DNA of 64,000 nt, from positions 1-64,000 of the forward strand of contig JAJYLH010000009.1 in NCBI GenBank assembly GCA_021787845.1. The letters run 5' to 3'. Below the pieces are notes generated by a model. The model was not told where the DNA came from. It saw only the letters and a list, made by a program, of their open reading frames with translations, and did not search any database. The stretch's first letter is position 1, and every line of letters begins with the position of its first letter. Shown here piece by piece: positions 11,083-19,699 of this stretch. Source of the stretch: Myxococcales bacterium. Its GTDB lineage: Bacteria > Myxococcota > Myxococcia > Myxococcales > JAJYLH01. The position numbers and the translations under genes were made by a program.

Positions 11083-11697
11083 CTACAGGTTGATCGAGGT
11101 GTGCGCGATGCCACCTTGCACGTTCACCGAGAACACCCGCTTCTTGGCCTTGCTCTTCAAGTGCTCGCCCCAGACCTTGAGCTGGTAGTGGCCATCGGGG
11201 ATGTTCTTGATGGTGAAATGGCCGTCCGAGTCGCTGATCGCGTAATAGGGGTTCTGCAGGACCACGATGTACGCTTCCATCTCCGGGTGCAGCGAGCAGA
11301 GCTGCGTGTAGACGCCCGCGCTCTTGAAGGTGTAGCTGCGATGCTGCCCGTAGCCCCACGAGCCGAGGTTGTAGCCCTCGTTGTCCGGCGAGAAGACGTT
11401 GTGGTTGATGTGATCGCTGTTCAGGAAGTCCACCGTCGTGCCCTGGACCACCGCCATCACGTGCGGGACGAACTTCATCCGGTGCTGGTCCATCTCCGCG
11501 TGCTTGACGGGATCGAAGTTGCCCGCCGCCTTGACCACGTAGACGACGAGCCCCTTGCTCCCGTGGCTGGACGAGACCGTGCCCTCGATGCGGCCTTTGC
11601 CGGCCGCCGAAGCGGGCGAGGAGCCGACGAAGACCAGGCCCGCCGCCAGCGCGGCGACGGCGACGACAGAGCGGAACGAACCGACCGAACGAGTCAT
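11083..11697 (-). CDS. Cupredoxin with carboxypeptidase-regulatory-like domain
   Basis: A 204-residue exported protein with signal peptide (cleavage near SSPASAAG). The first domain is a cupredoxin fold: His99 in HINHNVFS, then Cys134, His137 and Met140 in QLCSLHPEM supply a type I copper site. The last ~60 residues (from AISDSDGHFTIKNIPDGHY) match a carboxypeptidase-regulatory-like beta sandwich. The gene is directly upstream of actA on the same strand, so the protein may be a mobile copper electron carrier or accessory for alternative complex III. That role is inference. A ggagg ribosome site precedes the ATG. Confidence 0.85.
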   Translation of the reverse strand: MTRSVGSFRSVVAVAALAAGLVFVGSSPASAAGKGRIEGTVSSSHGSKGLVVYVVKAAGNFDPVKHAEMDQHRMKFVPHVMAVVQGTTVDFLNSDHINHNVFSPDNEGYNLGSWGYGQHRSYTFKSAGVYTQLCSLHPEMEAYIVVLQNPYYAISDSDGHFTIKNIPDGHYQLKVWGEHLKSKAKKRVFSVNVQGGIAHTSINL

Positions 11698-11959
11698 GGC
11701 AAGCCTCCAGGTGAAGTCAACACCCGCCAGGGGTCCAAAGCAACCTTCGTGCCCGACGCGCGAGCCTGCGAAATCACGCGGCGTTTCCGATCTTTCGCGG
11801 GGCGCCGCCGGCCGAGCGCGGCGTGCATCGTCGCACGATGAGGCCCGCCAGCCGTGCGCCGCTGCGAGCGGGGGAGCGGGCGCCCAGAACGCACCGGGCC
11901 TATCCGGTTGACACACTTGCTCGTTCCACCGCTCACCCTGATCTACTGAGCCGCGAAAG

Positions 11960-12128
11960 GCTCGCGCCGCGCGCAGATTCTCGGCGCCACGTAGCACGAC
12001 TTCGTGGCACGGGCGTCCCCGCCGTGAGCGCTTGGGGACCTGCCATGCCAGCGGGTTCGACTGGGCTTTCACGGGCGAGGACGCCCGTGCCACGATTCCG
12101 ATCGTCTCCAAGGTCGAGCTTGGGTTGT
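11960..12128. repeat. Dispersed ~170-bp element, family B copy 2
   Basis: The inverted-repeat core (12004-12093) has arms gtggcacgggcgtcc and ggacgcccgtgccac around ctgccatgccagcgg. The similarity to the copy at 53958-54128 extends outward through ctcgcgccgcgcgca on the left and aaggtcgag(c/a)ttgggttg on the right. It occupies the 483-bp non-coding gap 11698-12180, which also holds a duplicated 22-bp unit (caggttgtactcggaccac at 12131 and 12153). I see no gene there. Confidence 0.75.
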
Positions 12129-12180
12129 ACCAGGTTGTACTCGGACCACAACCAGGTTGTACTCGGACCACGAGGCCGCT

Positions 12181-13518
12181 TCACCCGAGCCCGTACTTCT
12201 GGAGCTTGCGGTAGAGGGTCGCGGCGTCGATTCCGAGGAGCGTCGCCGCCTTCCCCCGGACCCCCTCCGAAAGGCGCAGGACGTAGGCGAGGTGCTCCTT
12301 CTCGAAGACCTGGAGCGCGTCCCGCAATTCCAAGGGGGCGGACGCGGAACCGTGGAGCTCGATGGGAAGCTGCCCCGGCCCGATCACCTCGTCGGAGGCG
12401 AGAATCGCCGCCCGCTCGATCAGGTTGGAGAGCTCCCGGACGTTGCCCGGCCATTCGTATTCCATCAGGAGCTTCATCGCCTCGTTCGACACCCCGGGCG
12501 GCCGCCGGCCGAGGTCGCGGGCGTGCCGGAACGCGAAGTGCGAGACCAGCGCCGGAATGTCCTCCCGCCGCTCGCGCAAGGGCGGCATGTCCACCCGGAA
12601 GACGTTCAGCCGGAAGTAGAGGTCCTGCCGGAACCGGCCCTCGCGCACCCGGTCCTCGAGCTTCTGGTTAGTCGCGGCGATCAGCCGGAAGTCGACGTGC
12701 ACCGGATGGTCGGCGCCGACCGGCAGCACCTCGTGCGCCTCGATGGCCCGCAGGAGCTTCGCCTGGGCCGCGAGGGGAAGGTCACCGATCTCGTCGAGGA
12801 AGACCGTTCCCCCTCGGACGGAGCGCAACAGCCCCTCGCGCTGCCGGTCGGCTCCGGTGAAAGCCCCCTTCTCGTGGCCGAAAAGCTGGCCCTCGACCAC
12901 CTCCGACGGCAGCGCCGCCATGTTGATCGCGAGGAACTCTTTCTCCGCGAGCTGCGAGCGGGCGTGGATGGCGCGGGCGACGAGCTCCTTGCCGGTCCCG
13001 CTCTCGCCCATGATGAGCACGGTGGTCCGGGTCGGCGCGACCCGCTCGACCAGGTCGAACACCGCCCGCATCCGCGGGCTGTCGCCGACGATCCCCTCGA
13101 AACCCAGGCGGGAGTGGAGGTCGCGCCGGAGCCTCGCCACCTCCGCCTGCAGCGCGCGGTAGGCGACGAGGTGCTGGATCTTGCGCAGGAGGTCCTCGAA
13201 CGGCACCGGCTTCAACAGATAGTCGAAAGCGCCGTACCGGAGCGCCTCGACCGCGGTCTCGACCGAGGCGTAGGCGGTCGTCAGGAGCACCACCGTCTCC
13301 GGCCGCTCCGCCATCAGCCGCTTCAGGAGCTCGACCCCGTCCATCCCCGGCAGCCGGATGTCGCTGACCACCACCGCGAGGTCCTGCTCGAGCGCGAGCT
13401 GGAGCGCGGTCTCCCCGTCGGGGACCCCCGCGACCTCGTAGCCCGCGCGCTGCAGCATCTCGCACAGGTTCGCCCGCAGAATCGGCTCGTCCTCGACGAG
13501 CAGCACCCGGTCGCTCAT
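12181..13518 (-). CDS. Sigma-54-dependent response regulator (NtrC family)
   Basis: A 445-residue regulator. The receiver domain (1-120) has acidic pocket Glu9/Asp10, phospho-acceptor Asp53 in VVVSDIRLPG and the lysine in LLKPV. The central AAA+ domain (about 140-375) has Walker A GESGTGKE and the sigma-54 contact loop GAFTGA. The C-terminal Fis-type helix-turn-helix ends in LLGIDAATLYRKLQKYG. It activates sigma-54 promoters when phosphorylated. It lies 46 bp downstream of its likely partner kinase. The start at 13518 (MSDRVLLVEDE) is set by the receiver domain. Target genes are not shown; the cytochrome gene at 15971 is a candidate by position. Confidence 0.93.
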   Translation of the reverse strand: MSDRVLLVEDEPILRANLCEMLQRAGYEVAGVPDGETALQLALEQDLAVVVSDIRLPGMDGVELLKRLMAERPETVVLLTTAYASVETAVEALRYGAFDYLLKPVPFEDLLRKIQHLVAYRALQAEVARLRRDLHSRLGFEGIVGDSPRMRAVFDLVERVAPTRTTVLIMGESGTGKELVARAIHARSQLAEKEFLAINMAALPSEVVEGQLFGHEKGAFTGADRQREGLLRSVRGGTVFLDEIGDLPLAAQAKLLRAIEAHEVLPVGADHPVHVDFRLIAATNQKLEDRVREGRFRQDLYFRLNVFRVDMPPLRERREDIPALVSHFAFRHARDLGRRPPGVSNEAMKLLMEYEWPGNVRELSNLIERAAILASDEVIGPGQLPIELHGSASAPLELRDALQVFEKEHLAYVLRLSEGVRGKAATLLGIDAATLYRKLQKYGLG

Positions 13519-13564
13519 GGAGTCGACTCCCCTTCCGAACGGCGGGGGACAAAGCCCCCTTTGG

Positions 13565-15802
13565 CTACGCGGCCCAGCCGGGCGCAATCGGCAGGTCGAT
13601 GCGAAACACGCTCCCCGCCGGCCCGGTCGACTCCAGGTCGAGCGAGCCGTTGAGCGCCTCGACGATGCCCTTGGACACGAACAGACCGAGACCGGTGCCG
13701 CGCCCCGGCGCCTTGGTCGAGAAGAACGGCTCGAACAGGTGCCCCCGCGCCTGGTCGGGGACACCGCTGCCGCTATCCTTCACGCGGGCCACCACCCGGC
13801 GCTCCTCCCGACAGGTCTCGAAGATCAACGCGCCGCCCTTCGGCATCGCGTCCAGGGCATTCAAGCCGAGGTTCAGGAAGACTTGGATGAGATGATCCTC
13901 TTTCGCCTGGACCGGCAGCCCCTCGGCCGAGAACCGCGTCTCGAAGTCGACGTGCTTCGCCCGCGGATCGTTGCGCAAGAGGCGGGCGACGTCCTGAATC
14001 ACCTGCTCCACCGAGACCCGGGTGGTCCGGTCTTCCCGCTTCCGGGTGACGCTGACCAGCTCCCGCAAGAGCCGGCCGATGCGCTGCACCTCACCCGAAA
14101 CGATGTCGAGGGTCTGCTCCACCCGCCCCGGCGCCGGCGCCTCCCGGGCGAGCCGGAGCTGCGACTCGATCGACGCGAGCGGATTGCCGATTTCGTGGGC
14201 GACCCCGGCGGCGATGATGCCGAAGGCGGAGAGCTTCTCCTGGTTCACCATCTGCGCCTGGATGCGCCGCTCGTCGGTGACGATGCGCCGGAGCTGAATC
14301 ACCGCCTCGACCTCGCCGCCGGGCGCGAGGACCGGGAACATCTGGAGGTTGACCACGTCCTCCGCCTCGCCCAGACGCTCCAGCTTGTCGGCCGCCGCCG
14401 GACGGCCGGTCTGGAACACGGTCCTGAGCGGACAGTCGCCGCACGGGTCGGACGGACCGCAGGGCTCCCCCCGGCATTCGAAGGCCGAGTTGTAATGGGT
14501 GCCGACGATCTCCTGCCCGTAGCGCCGGATCGCCGCCTGGTTCGCCTGGAGCACGGTCAGGTCCCGGTCGGCGACCACCACCGGCTGCGCGATGGAGTTC
14601 AAGAGCCGCTCCGAGAACTCCTGGCTCGTCTTCAGCTCGTGGGTCCGCTCGGCGATGCGCTGCTCCAACAGGTCGTGCGACTCCTTGACCGCAGTGCTCA
14701 TCCGGTTGAACGAGCGGGCGAGGTCGGCGACCTCCGCGGTCCCGCCGGGCGGGACGCTGACCCCGAGGGTTCCTCGAGCGCTCCTTCTCGCCGCCTCGGC
14801 GAGCGCCATCAGCGGTTCCGTCAGGCGTCTGGCGACGATCACCACCGCGAGCAGGACCAGGGTCGTCAGGACCAGGGCGAAGACCGACGCCTGCCACTTG
14901 AGGACGTCGAGGGAAGCGAGAGCGGCCTTGACCGGCGTCTGGACCAAGACCCCCCAGCCGAGCTCCGGAATCGGCGCGTAGGCCGCGATGATGTCGTGGC
15001 CGCGGCCGGTCGTGAACTCGCCCTCCCACGAGTCCATCGCGAACTTCCAGCCAGGCGCTGCGTCCCTCAGGGTTCCCCCCAAGTCGGCCGGCTCGTCGGG
15101 GGTGTTCGCGATGATGCGGCCGCCCGGACCAAGCAGGGTCAGGCGGGTGGGCGAGGAGTGTGGCCGGGGGTGTAGCTCCAGGCTCTCCTGCAGCTCGAAC
15201 CCGACCCGGGCGCAGAAGACGCCGAGGAAGGTGCCCGCGGTGTCGACGATCGGCGCGGAGAGCAGGAGCGCTGGCCTTCGGCCCGAGTAGTCGATGCCGT
15301 CGATCGCCGCCACCTCGCGGCCGCGATGAAAGCAGATCGCCGCGCCGGGATCGCCCACGGCCGTTCGTCGATGCAGCGAGGAGCCGACGAGGATCGCTTT
15401 CGGCGAGAGGACGTAGAACTCCTCGATCGCCCCGCTCTCCTCGGCTTCCGCCTGGAGCTGCGTGTCGAGCGCCCGGGTGACCGAGGCGCGCGCGACCGGG
15501 TCGGGGGTCGCGAGCGCTCTCAAGAGGCCGAAGAGGTGCTGGTTACCGGCGACGACCGAGGCGACCAGGTTGTGCTTGGCGTGGACGAACCGGAAGACGC
15601 CCACCGCCTCGAGGGCGGCGACGTTGCGGGCGTTTCGCAGCTCGCTGCGGGCGAAGAAGCGGCGGCTCTGGAGGTAGCCCCAGGCGTTCGTCAGAATCAG
15701 CGGGCCGACGGTGAAGAGGATGAGTAGCGAGAGGAGCTGCCGGCGCAAGGTCGGCTCGCGGGTGGCCCGCCCGATCACCGAATCCTTCCGTGCCGGGACC
15801 AT
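13565..15802 (-). CDS. Sensor histidine kinase with periplasmic Cache and Cys-rich PAS domain
   Basis: A 745-residue membrane kinase. It has a first transmembrane segment near 20-42, a long periplasmic Cache-like sensor (about 45-305), a second segment (about 310-335), HAMP, PAS (about 400-520), HisKA with His536 in VAHEIGNPLAS, and an ATPase domain (NLGLNALDAMP, DSGSGVP, GRGTGLGL). The PAS domain holds four closely spaced cysteines (CRGEPCGPSDPCGDCPL, near 443-460), which could bind a metal or Fe-S centre or sense redox state; that is inference. It should phosphorylate the sigma-54 regulator encoded just downstream. Confidence 0.93.
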   Translation of the reverse strand: MVPARKDSVIGRATREPTLRRQLLSLLILFTVGPLILTNAWGYLQSRRFFARSELRNARNVAALEAVGVFRFVHAKHNLVASVVAGNQHLFGLLRALATPDPVARASVTRALDTQLQAEAEESGAIEEFYVLSPKAILVGSSLHRRTAVGDPGAAICFHRGREVAAIDGIDYSGRRPALLLSAPIVDTAGTFLGVFCARVGFELQESLELHPRPHSSPTRLTLLGPGGRIIANTPDEPADLGGTLRDAAPGWKFAMDSWEGEFTTGRGHDIIAAYAPIPELGWGVLVQTPVKAALASLDVLKWQASVFALVLTTLVLLAVVIVARRLTEPLMALAEAARRSARGTLGVSVPPGGTAEVADLARSFNRMSTAVKESHDLLEQRIAERTHELKTSQEFSERLLNSIAQPVVVADRDLTVLQANQAAIRRYGQEIVGTHYNSAFECRGEPCGPSDPCGDCPLRTVFQTGRPAAADKLERLGEAEDVVNLQMFPVLAPGGEVEAVIQLRRIVTDERRIQAQMVNQEKLSAFGIIAAGVAHEIGNPLASIESQLRLAREAPAPGRVEQTLDIVSGEVQRIGRLLRELVSVTRKREDRTTRVSVEQVIQDVARLLRNDPRAKHVDFETRFSAEGLPVQAKEDHLIQVFLNLGLNALDAMPKGGALIFETCREERRVVARVKDSGSGVPDQARGHLFEPFFSTKAPGRGTGLGLFVSKGIVEALNGSLDLESTGPAGSVFRIDLPIAPGWAA

Positions 15803-15833
15803 CTGCCTTGTCGCCTCCCCGAGCCAAAGAACA

Positions 15834-15867
15834 CACCGGGCCGCGCGGCGTTCCGCGAAGCCCGGTG
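15834..15867 (-). terminator. Hairpin between the cytochrome gene and the kinase gene
   Basis: The arms caccgggc (15834-15841) and gcccggtg (15860-15867) are perfect. On the minus strand the stem is followed by tgttcttt, so it can end transcription of the cytochrome gene that stops at 15971. A tataaaa sequence lies just upstream of the hairpin on the same strand and might be a weak -10 box for the kinase gene. Confidence 0.5.
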
Positions 15868-15970
15868 CCGAAGCCTTTTATAGCCGGTCCGCTGGTCCCC
15901 CAGCGAGAGGTCGTTCACTCGCCGCCCGGGCGCCGGTCGCATCGGTCGACCGGCACCCGCGGTGTGCCCG

Positions 15971-17377
15971 CTAGACGCCCCACTGGAGGAACAGCACCAG
16001 CGCCTCGACCTCGGGGCCAGTCTTGGCTGTGCCGCTCGGCGGAACGATGGTCGCGCCGTCCGCCGGATCGCCCCAGCCGCCTACCGGCGCGCCGTGTGCC
16101 GCCTCGATGTCGCCGACCAGCCGCAGCTTGAGATTCGGCCGGATGAGCCCCACGATTCCCGGCTCGATGCGCCAGGTCGATTGGGTGGTGCCGTCGCCGG
16201 TGGCGGCGATGTACTCGAACCGCGCCGCCGGAACGAGCCAGGGGAAGGCGACCCAGGACAGCTCGTCGTACTGCACGAACGCGTCCACCGGGCTGCCGAC
16301 GTCGCTCGCGTGGCTGTGGCTCTCGCCGTAGGCGCCGGCATCCAGCTCCCAGGAGGCCCACTGCGCTCGCAGGGCGCCGCCCAAGGTGGTCGCCACGTCC
16401 TGGAGGGTGACGCCAGCGGCATTGGTCAGGCGGGTGTTCGAGTGGTAGCCGAAGAGGTCGAGGGTGAGGGCGTCCTCCTCCCAGGGCTTCATCGGGTTGG
16501 CCGGGGTGTAGTTCTCGCCGTCGAGCCGCGCGCCGCCGATCTTGTAGCCGACGTGGACGTAGGAGTTCTCCGTCGGGCGGACGTCGATGTTGCTCCCGGA
16601 TTGGAGTCCGAGCGAGTAGTCGAAGCGGCCCGCGACTACGCCGTTGAGCTCCAGGGTCATGTGGTTGTCGTTGAAGGACCACGGGTTCTGGGTGCCGTAG
16701 AGCCCGGTCACTTGCACCTGGGGAACGTTCTGGTCGTCGATGTAGGTCGAATGCAGGCCGAAGCTGTTGACGTCCGCTCCGGCTTCGCCGACCTCGAGGT
16801 TGAGGAGGTGGGCGGGGCCGAGGAGATCGTTGAAGAGAACCTGGGCCTTCTCGACGGACAGGCTGCCGTCGCCGCCGAAGGTGACCTCGGCGTAGTAGGT
16901 GTTCTTCTCATCGAAGCTGCCGGCCGCGTAGAGGTGTCCCTCCTCGACCAGGCTGTCCATGTTGAACACCGTCTTGTTGTCCGCACGCGCTGCGGTGGCG
17001 TTGGTGTCCGGGTGGATGATGGCCTGGCCGTTGAAGCTCATCGACAGCGGTGCGAAGGCCTGGACCACTCCAGGCCAGACCGCGTTGGGGAACATCTTCT
17101 TGTAGGCCGCGCGGCCCAGGGAAACGGTCTTGCCCTGCCAGTAGTCGCTGTCCTCGCCGGGGAACCGGTAGCCGTTGCGCCGGAACGCCTCGCCGAACGG
17201 GTTGAGCTTGGGGAAGATGGTGTGGCACGTCTCGCAGCTCGTCTGGTACTTGCGGGCGAAGGATGGAAGGGCTGTGGCTCGGCGCGGTGCCAGTAGAACG
17301 ATAGCGGTGCCGAATACCAGGAGGACTGCCGCCAGGCGCGCCAAGCGCGGGTCGGCTCGAACGGGCGTACGGGTCAT
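15971..17377 (-). CDS. Monoheme cytochrome c / outer-membrane beta-barrel-like protein
   Basis: A 468-residue exported protein. The signal peptide is followed at once by a single heme site CETCH (48-52) in SFARKYQTSCETCHTIFPKL. The remainder is rich in alternating, aromatic-containing strands and ends VEALVLFLQWGV, consistent with an outer-membrane barrel. Related monoheme porin-like proteins occur in delta-proteobacteria with extracellular or respiratory electron transfer. The barrel is inferred from composition only. Its position beside a sigma-54 two-component pair suggests regulated expression. The ATG at 17377 is chosen because the signal peptide begins there. Confidence 0.8.
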   Translation of the reverse strand: MTRTPVRADPRLARLAAVLLVFGTAIVLLAPRRATALPSFARKYQTSCETCHTIFPKLNPFGEAFRRNGYRFPGEDSDYWQGKTVSLGRAAYKKMFPNAVWPGVVQAFAPLSMSFNGQAIIHPDTNATAARADNKTVFNMDSLVEEGHLYAAGSFDEKNTYYAEVTFGGDGSLSVEKAQVLFNDLLGPAHLLNLEVGEAGADVNSFGLHSTYIDDQNVPQVQVTGLYGTQNPWSFNDNHMTLELNGVVAGRFDYSLGLQSGSNIDVRPTENSYVHVGYKIGGARLDGENYTPANPMKPWEEDALTLDLFGYHSNTRLTNAAGVTLQDVATTLGGALRAQWASWELDAGAYGESHSHASDVGSPVDAFVQYDELSWVAFPWLVPAARFEYIAATGDGTTQSTWRIEPGIVGLIRPNLKLRLVGDIEAAHGAPVGGWGDPADGATIVPPSGTAKTGPEVEALVLFLQWGV

Positions 17378-17663
17378 GGAGGGTCTCCGAGGCGGCCGAC
17401 ATGGCCGTGAACGAACAGATCGACCCCCCGAGCAAGGGGCGTGCCCAGCCGTCCGCCCGCGCCCAATCGCCCGGTGGTTGCGAAACGATGAGAGAGTGCT
17501 GAGAAAGGCTCTCGCGCGTCGTGCGCGCCTGCACGATCGGCGAAGACGGTTTCGCGCAGTCGCAAGATCGCGAGCCCTGTCGCCGGGCGAAGGCTGCCGC
17601 CGGCGCGACCTCGGGCGGCTCGCGGCATCTCTGGCGCTGGTTCGCGTGCGGAGGTCCTCATCG

Positions 17664-18653
17664 ATGTCCGAATCTCGAGCTTCCTCGGAGCCCCTCGCCT
17701 CCGCCGTCGCTCCTTCGCGCCTGTTCTTGGCTCTCGCCGCGGTCACCTGGGCGCTCATCGCCTTCGGCGCCCTGGTTCGCGCGAAGCAGGCCGGGCTCTC
17801 CTGTCCCGACTGGCCCCTGTGCCACGGCGACGTGGTGCCGAACCTCGCCTTGAAGGGCGTCGTCTACGAGTTCGGCCACCGGGTCCTGGCCGGCCTCGTC
17901 ACCCTGACCTACGTGAGCGGTGCCGTTCTCCTCTGGCGCCGCGGCGACCTGTGGCAAAGGGTGCGCCGATGGGTGGCCCTGGGCGGCGCGCTCCTCGTCA
18001 CCCAGATCGTCTTCGGCGCCCTGACGGTGCTCGTCGTCCACCACGACGACGGCGCGTCGCGGCCGGCGGCCTGGACGGTGGCGACCCACCTGGTCCTCGG
18101 CAACAGCTTCGCGGCGGTGGCGCTGGTGCTGGGGCTCGAGCTCCGGCGTCTTTCCCGCGGCACGACACCGGCACCGGTGCCGCTCAGCTCGACGGCCCGC
18201 GTCCTCGCCGCCGGCTGGACCGCCTCGCTCTTCACCCAGTTCGTCCTCGGCGGCGCCATCGCCGGAAGCCTCGAGGGGATGGTCTGCACCACCTTCCCCG
18301 GCTGCTATCCCGGCGCCTTCGTGCCGAGCTGGACCGGCTTCATCGGGCTCCAGGTCTTCCATCGCCTCAACGCGCTCTTGCTCGCGCTCTGGGGCGGGTC
18401 GCTCGTCCTCGCCACCTGGAAGGCGGGTCGCGTCGGGCGGGTGGCGCGCCTCCTCGGCGGCCTCGTCGTCCTGCAGATCGTCCTCGGCGCGGTGAACATC
18501 TGGTCGTTCCTCCACGCGCCAGTCACCACCGCCCACTCGGCAGTGGCAGCGCTCCTGTTCTCCGGCACCGCCGTCCTCTGGTTCGAAGTCGCCCAGATCC
18601 AGTCCTCGTGGTCGGCGAAACCGCAAGCGGCGAGCCTCAGCGCCGCCGCTTGA
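17664..18653 (+). CDS. ctaA: Heme A synthase (CtaA/COX15)
   Basis: A 329-residue membrane enzyme with eight helices in two four-helix halves. It oxidises heme O to heme A for aa3-type cytochrome oxidase. The family loop GLSCPDWPLCHG, the His in YEFGHR and the second-half His in QVFHRLNALL are visible. A cysteine pair CTTFPGC lies in the second-half loop, as in the Cys-containing bacterial class. The ATG at 17664 is preceded by ggaggt. It shows that a heme-A oxidase exists in the genome, a plausible acceptor for the act complex. Confidence 0.93.
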   Translation: MSESRASSEPLASAVAPSRLFLALAAVTWALIAFGALVRAKQAGLSCPDWPLCHGDVVPNLALKGVVYEFGHRVLAGLVTLTYVSGAVLLWRRGDLWQRVRRWVALGGALLVTQIVFGALTVLVVHHDDGASRPAAWTVATHLVLGNSFAAVALVLGLELRRLSRGTTPAPVPLSSTARVLAAGWTASLFTQFVLGGAIAGSLEGMVCTTFPGCYPGAFVPSWTGFIGLQVFHRLNALLLALWGGSLVLATWKAGRVGRVARLLGGLVVLQIVLGAVNIWSFLHAPVTTAHSAVAALLFSGTAVLWFEVAQIQSSWSAKPQAASLSAAA

Positions 18654-18808
18654 CTCTGGCGAAGACCGCTCCCTTCCGGTGACGCGCGAAAAGCCGCCGT
18701 CCGAGCCCTCGGCCCCGGGGCGCTCCGAAAGAAGCGCGTCCCTCGCCGCCGCTGGCCGTCCGCCTTAGCTTGACTTGGTGGGCGTTCATGGCCCCAGGGG
18801 GGGAAGCG

Positions 18809-19225
18809 ATGGCGTTCAGTCCAGGAACCGACGCGCCCTACACGACCGAGGAGCTGGCGCCGGTGCGCGAGGTCCTCCTGCGCCGCCGCACGTTGCTGCT
18901 CGACTCCGAACAGGCGCACGGCCGCGAGATGGCCGACGAGCAGGACCGCGACCCGGCGGCGGAGGAAGAAGAGGCCGCTGCCCACCAGCACATGCAGTTC
19001 GTCGCCGCCCGGGTGCGCGAGGGCATCCAGCGCGAGCTGATGCTCATCGATCAGGCGCTCGCGCGGATGGACGCCGGCGTCTACGGCCGCTGCGACGAGT
19101 GCGACGAGCCGATCGCCATCGAGCGGCTGAAGGCGCTGCCGTACACCCGGCTGTGCGCGCCCGACGCCGCCCGCGACGAACGCGACAAGATCCCGCACTC
19201 GCCCGGCCGGAGCCTCACGCTCTAG
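18809..19225 (+). CDS. DksA/TraR-like zinc-finger protein
   Basis: A 138-residue protein with a coiled-coil N-terminal part (acidic run AAEEEEAAAHQ) and a C-terminal DksA-type finger GRCDECDEPIAIERLKALPY. DksA relatives bind RNA polymerase through the secondary channel and tune stress and rRNA transcription. Oddity: only three finger cysteines remain, because the fourth position reads LCAPDAA, so zinc binding may be weak or use aspartate. A long gggggggaag ribosome site precedes the ATG at 18809. Confidence 0.85.
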   Translation: MAFSPGTDAPYTTEELAPVREVLLRRRTLLLDSEQAHGREMADEQDRDPAAEEEEAAAHQHMQFVAARVREGIQRELMLIDQALARMDAGVYGRCDECDEPIAIERLKALPYTRLCAPDAARDERDKIPHSPGRSLTL

Positions 19226-19296
19226 GAGACCGGTCCCGCTGGGCCGCGCGGCCGGCGACCGCCGATCGGCTCGGGCGCGAGCCCCGCCACAGACAC

Positions 19297-19331
19297 GAAC
19301 GGCCCGACTCCGCACCAGAATCGGGCCGTTC
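19297..19331. terminator. Perfect 11-bp stem between dksA-like gene and tRNA-Glu
   Basis: The arms gaacggcccga (19297-19307) and tcgggccgttc (19321-19331) enclose a 13-base loop. It sits between two convergent transcription units. No T-run follows on either strand, so termination strength is uncertain. Confidence 0.5.
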
Positions 19332-19336
19332 GCTTG

Positions 19337-19412
19337 TGGCGTCCCCAGCGGGATTCGGACCCGCGTTGCAGCCTTGAAAGGGCTGAGTCCTTGACCCCTA
19401 GACGATGGGGAC
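19337..19412 (-). tRNA. tRNA-Glu (anticodon TTC)
   Basis: A 76-base cloverleaf on the minus strand. The acceptor GTCCCCA pairs with TGGGGAC, followed by discriminator G and an encoded CCA. The anticodon arm CAGCC-CTTTCAA-GGCTG gives anticodon TTC. The TPsiC arm contains GGTTCGAATCC. Confidence 0.95.
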
Positions 19413-19449
19413 CGACTGCGGTAGCGCTCCGGGTGGGCGCTGGCGGTGC

Positions 19450-19524
19450 TGGTGAGCCGCGTGGGGCTCGAACCCACAACCAATGGCTTAAAAGGCCATT
19501 GCTCTACCATTGAGCTAGCGGCCC
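19450..19524 (-). tRNA. tRNA-Lys (anticodon TTT)
   Basis: A 75-base cloverleaf on the minus strand. The acceptor GGGCCGC pairs with GCGGCTC (one G-T), followed by an encoded CCA. The anticodon loop CTTTTAA gives anticodon TTT. It lies 37 bases upstream of tRNA-Glu in the same direction, so the two are probably co-transcribed. Confidence 0.95.
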
Positions 19525-19578
19525 GTCGGTCGTTCCGCCGGCCCGTCCTGATGCAGCGCAAACCGGCGAACGCGGCGG

Positions 19579-19607
19579 ACTGTAAGCGTCGAAAAGCGCG
19601 CGGTCAA
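19579..19607 (-). promoter_or_regulatory. Sigma-70-type promoter of the tRNA-Lys/tRNA-Glu unit
   Basis: On the minus strand TTGACC (19607-19602) and TACAGT (19584-19579) are separated by 17 bases, close to the consensus. The -10 box lies about 55 bases before the mature tRNA-Lys 5' end. Confidence 0.75.
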
Positions 19608-19699
19608 GCGGTCGTGCCGTGAAAGCCGCCGGCAAAGGCGCGTGTTACCGTCCATCGAGCGCGGCAACGACTTCGCGCACCGTGAGTCGGGAAGGGACC

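Noticed and set aside
12004-12093. Sigma-54 promoter (tggcac in family B arms)
   Set aside because: The -24-like TGGCACG has no matching TTGC at -12 spacing, and the sequence is explained by the inverted repeat.
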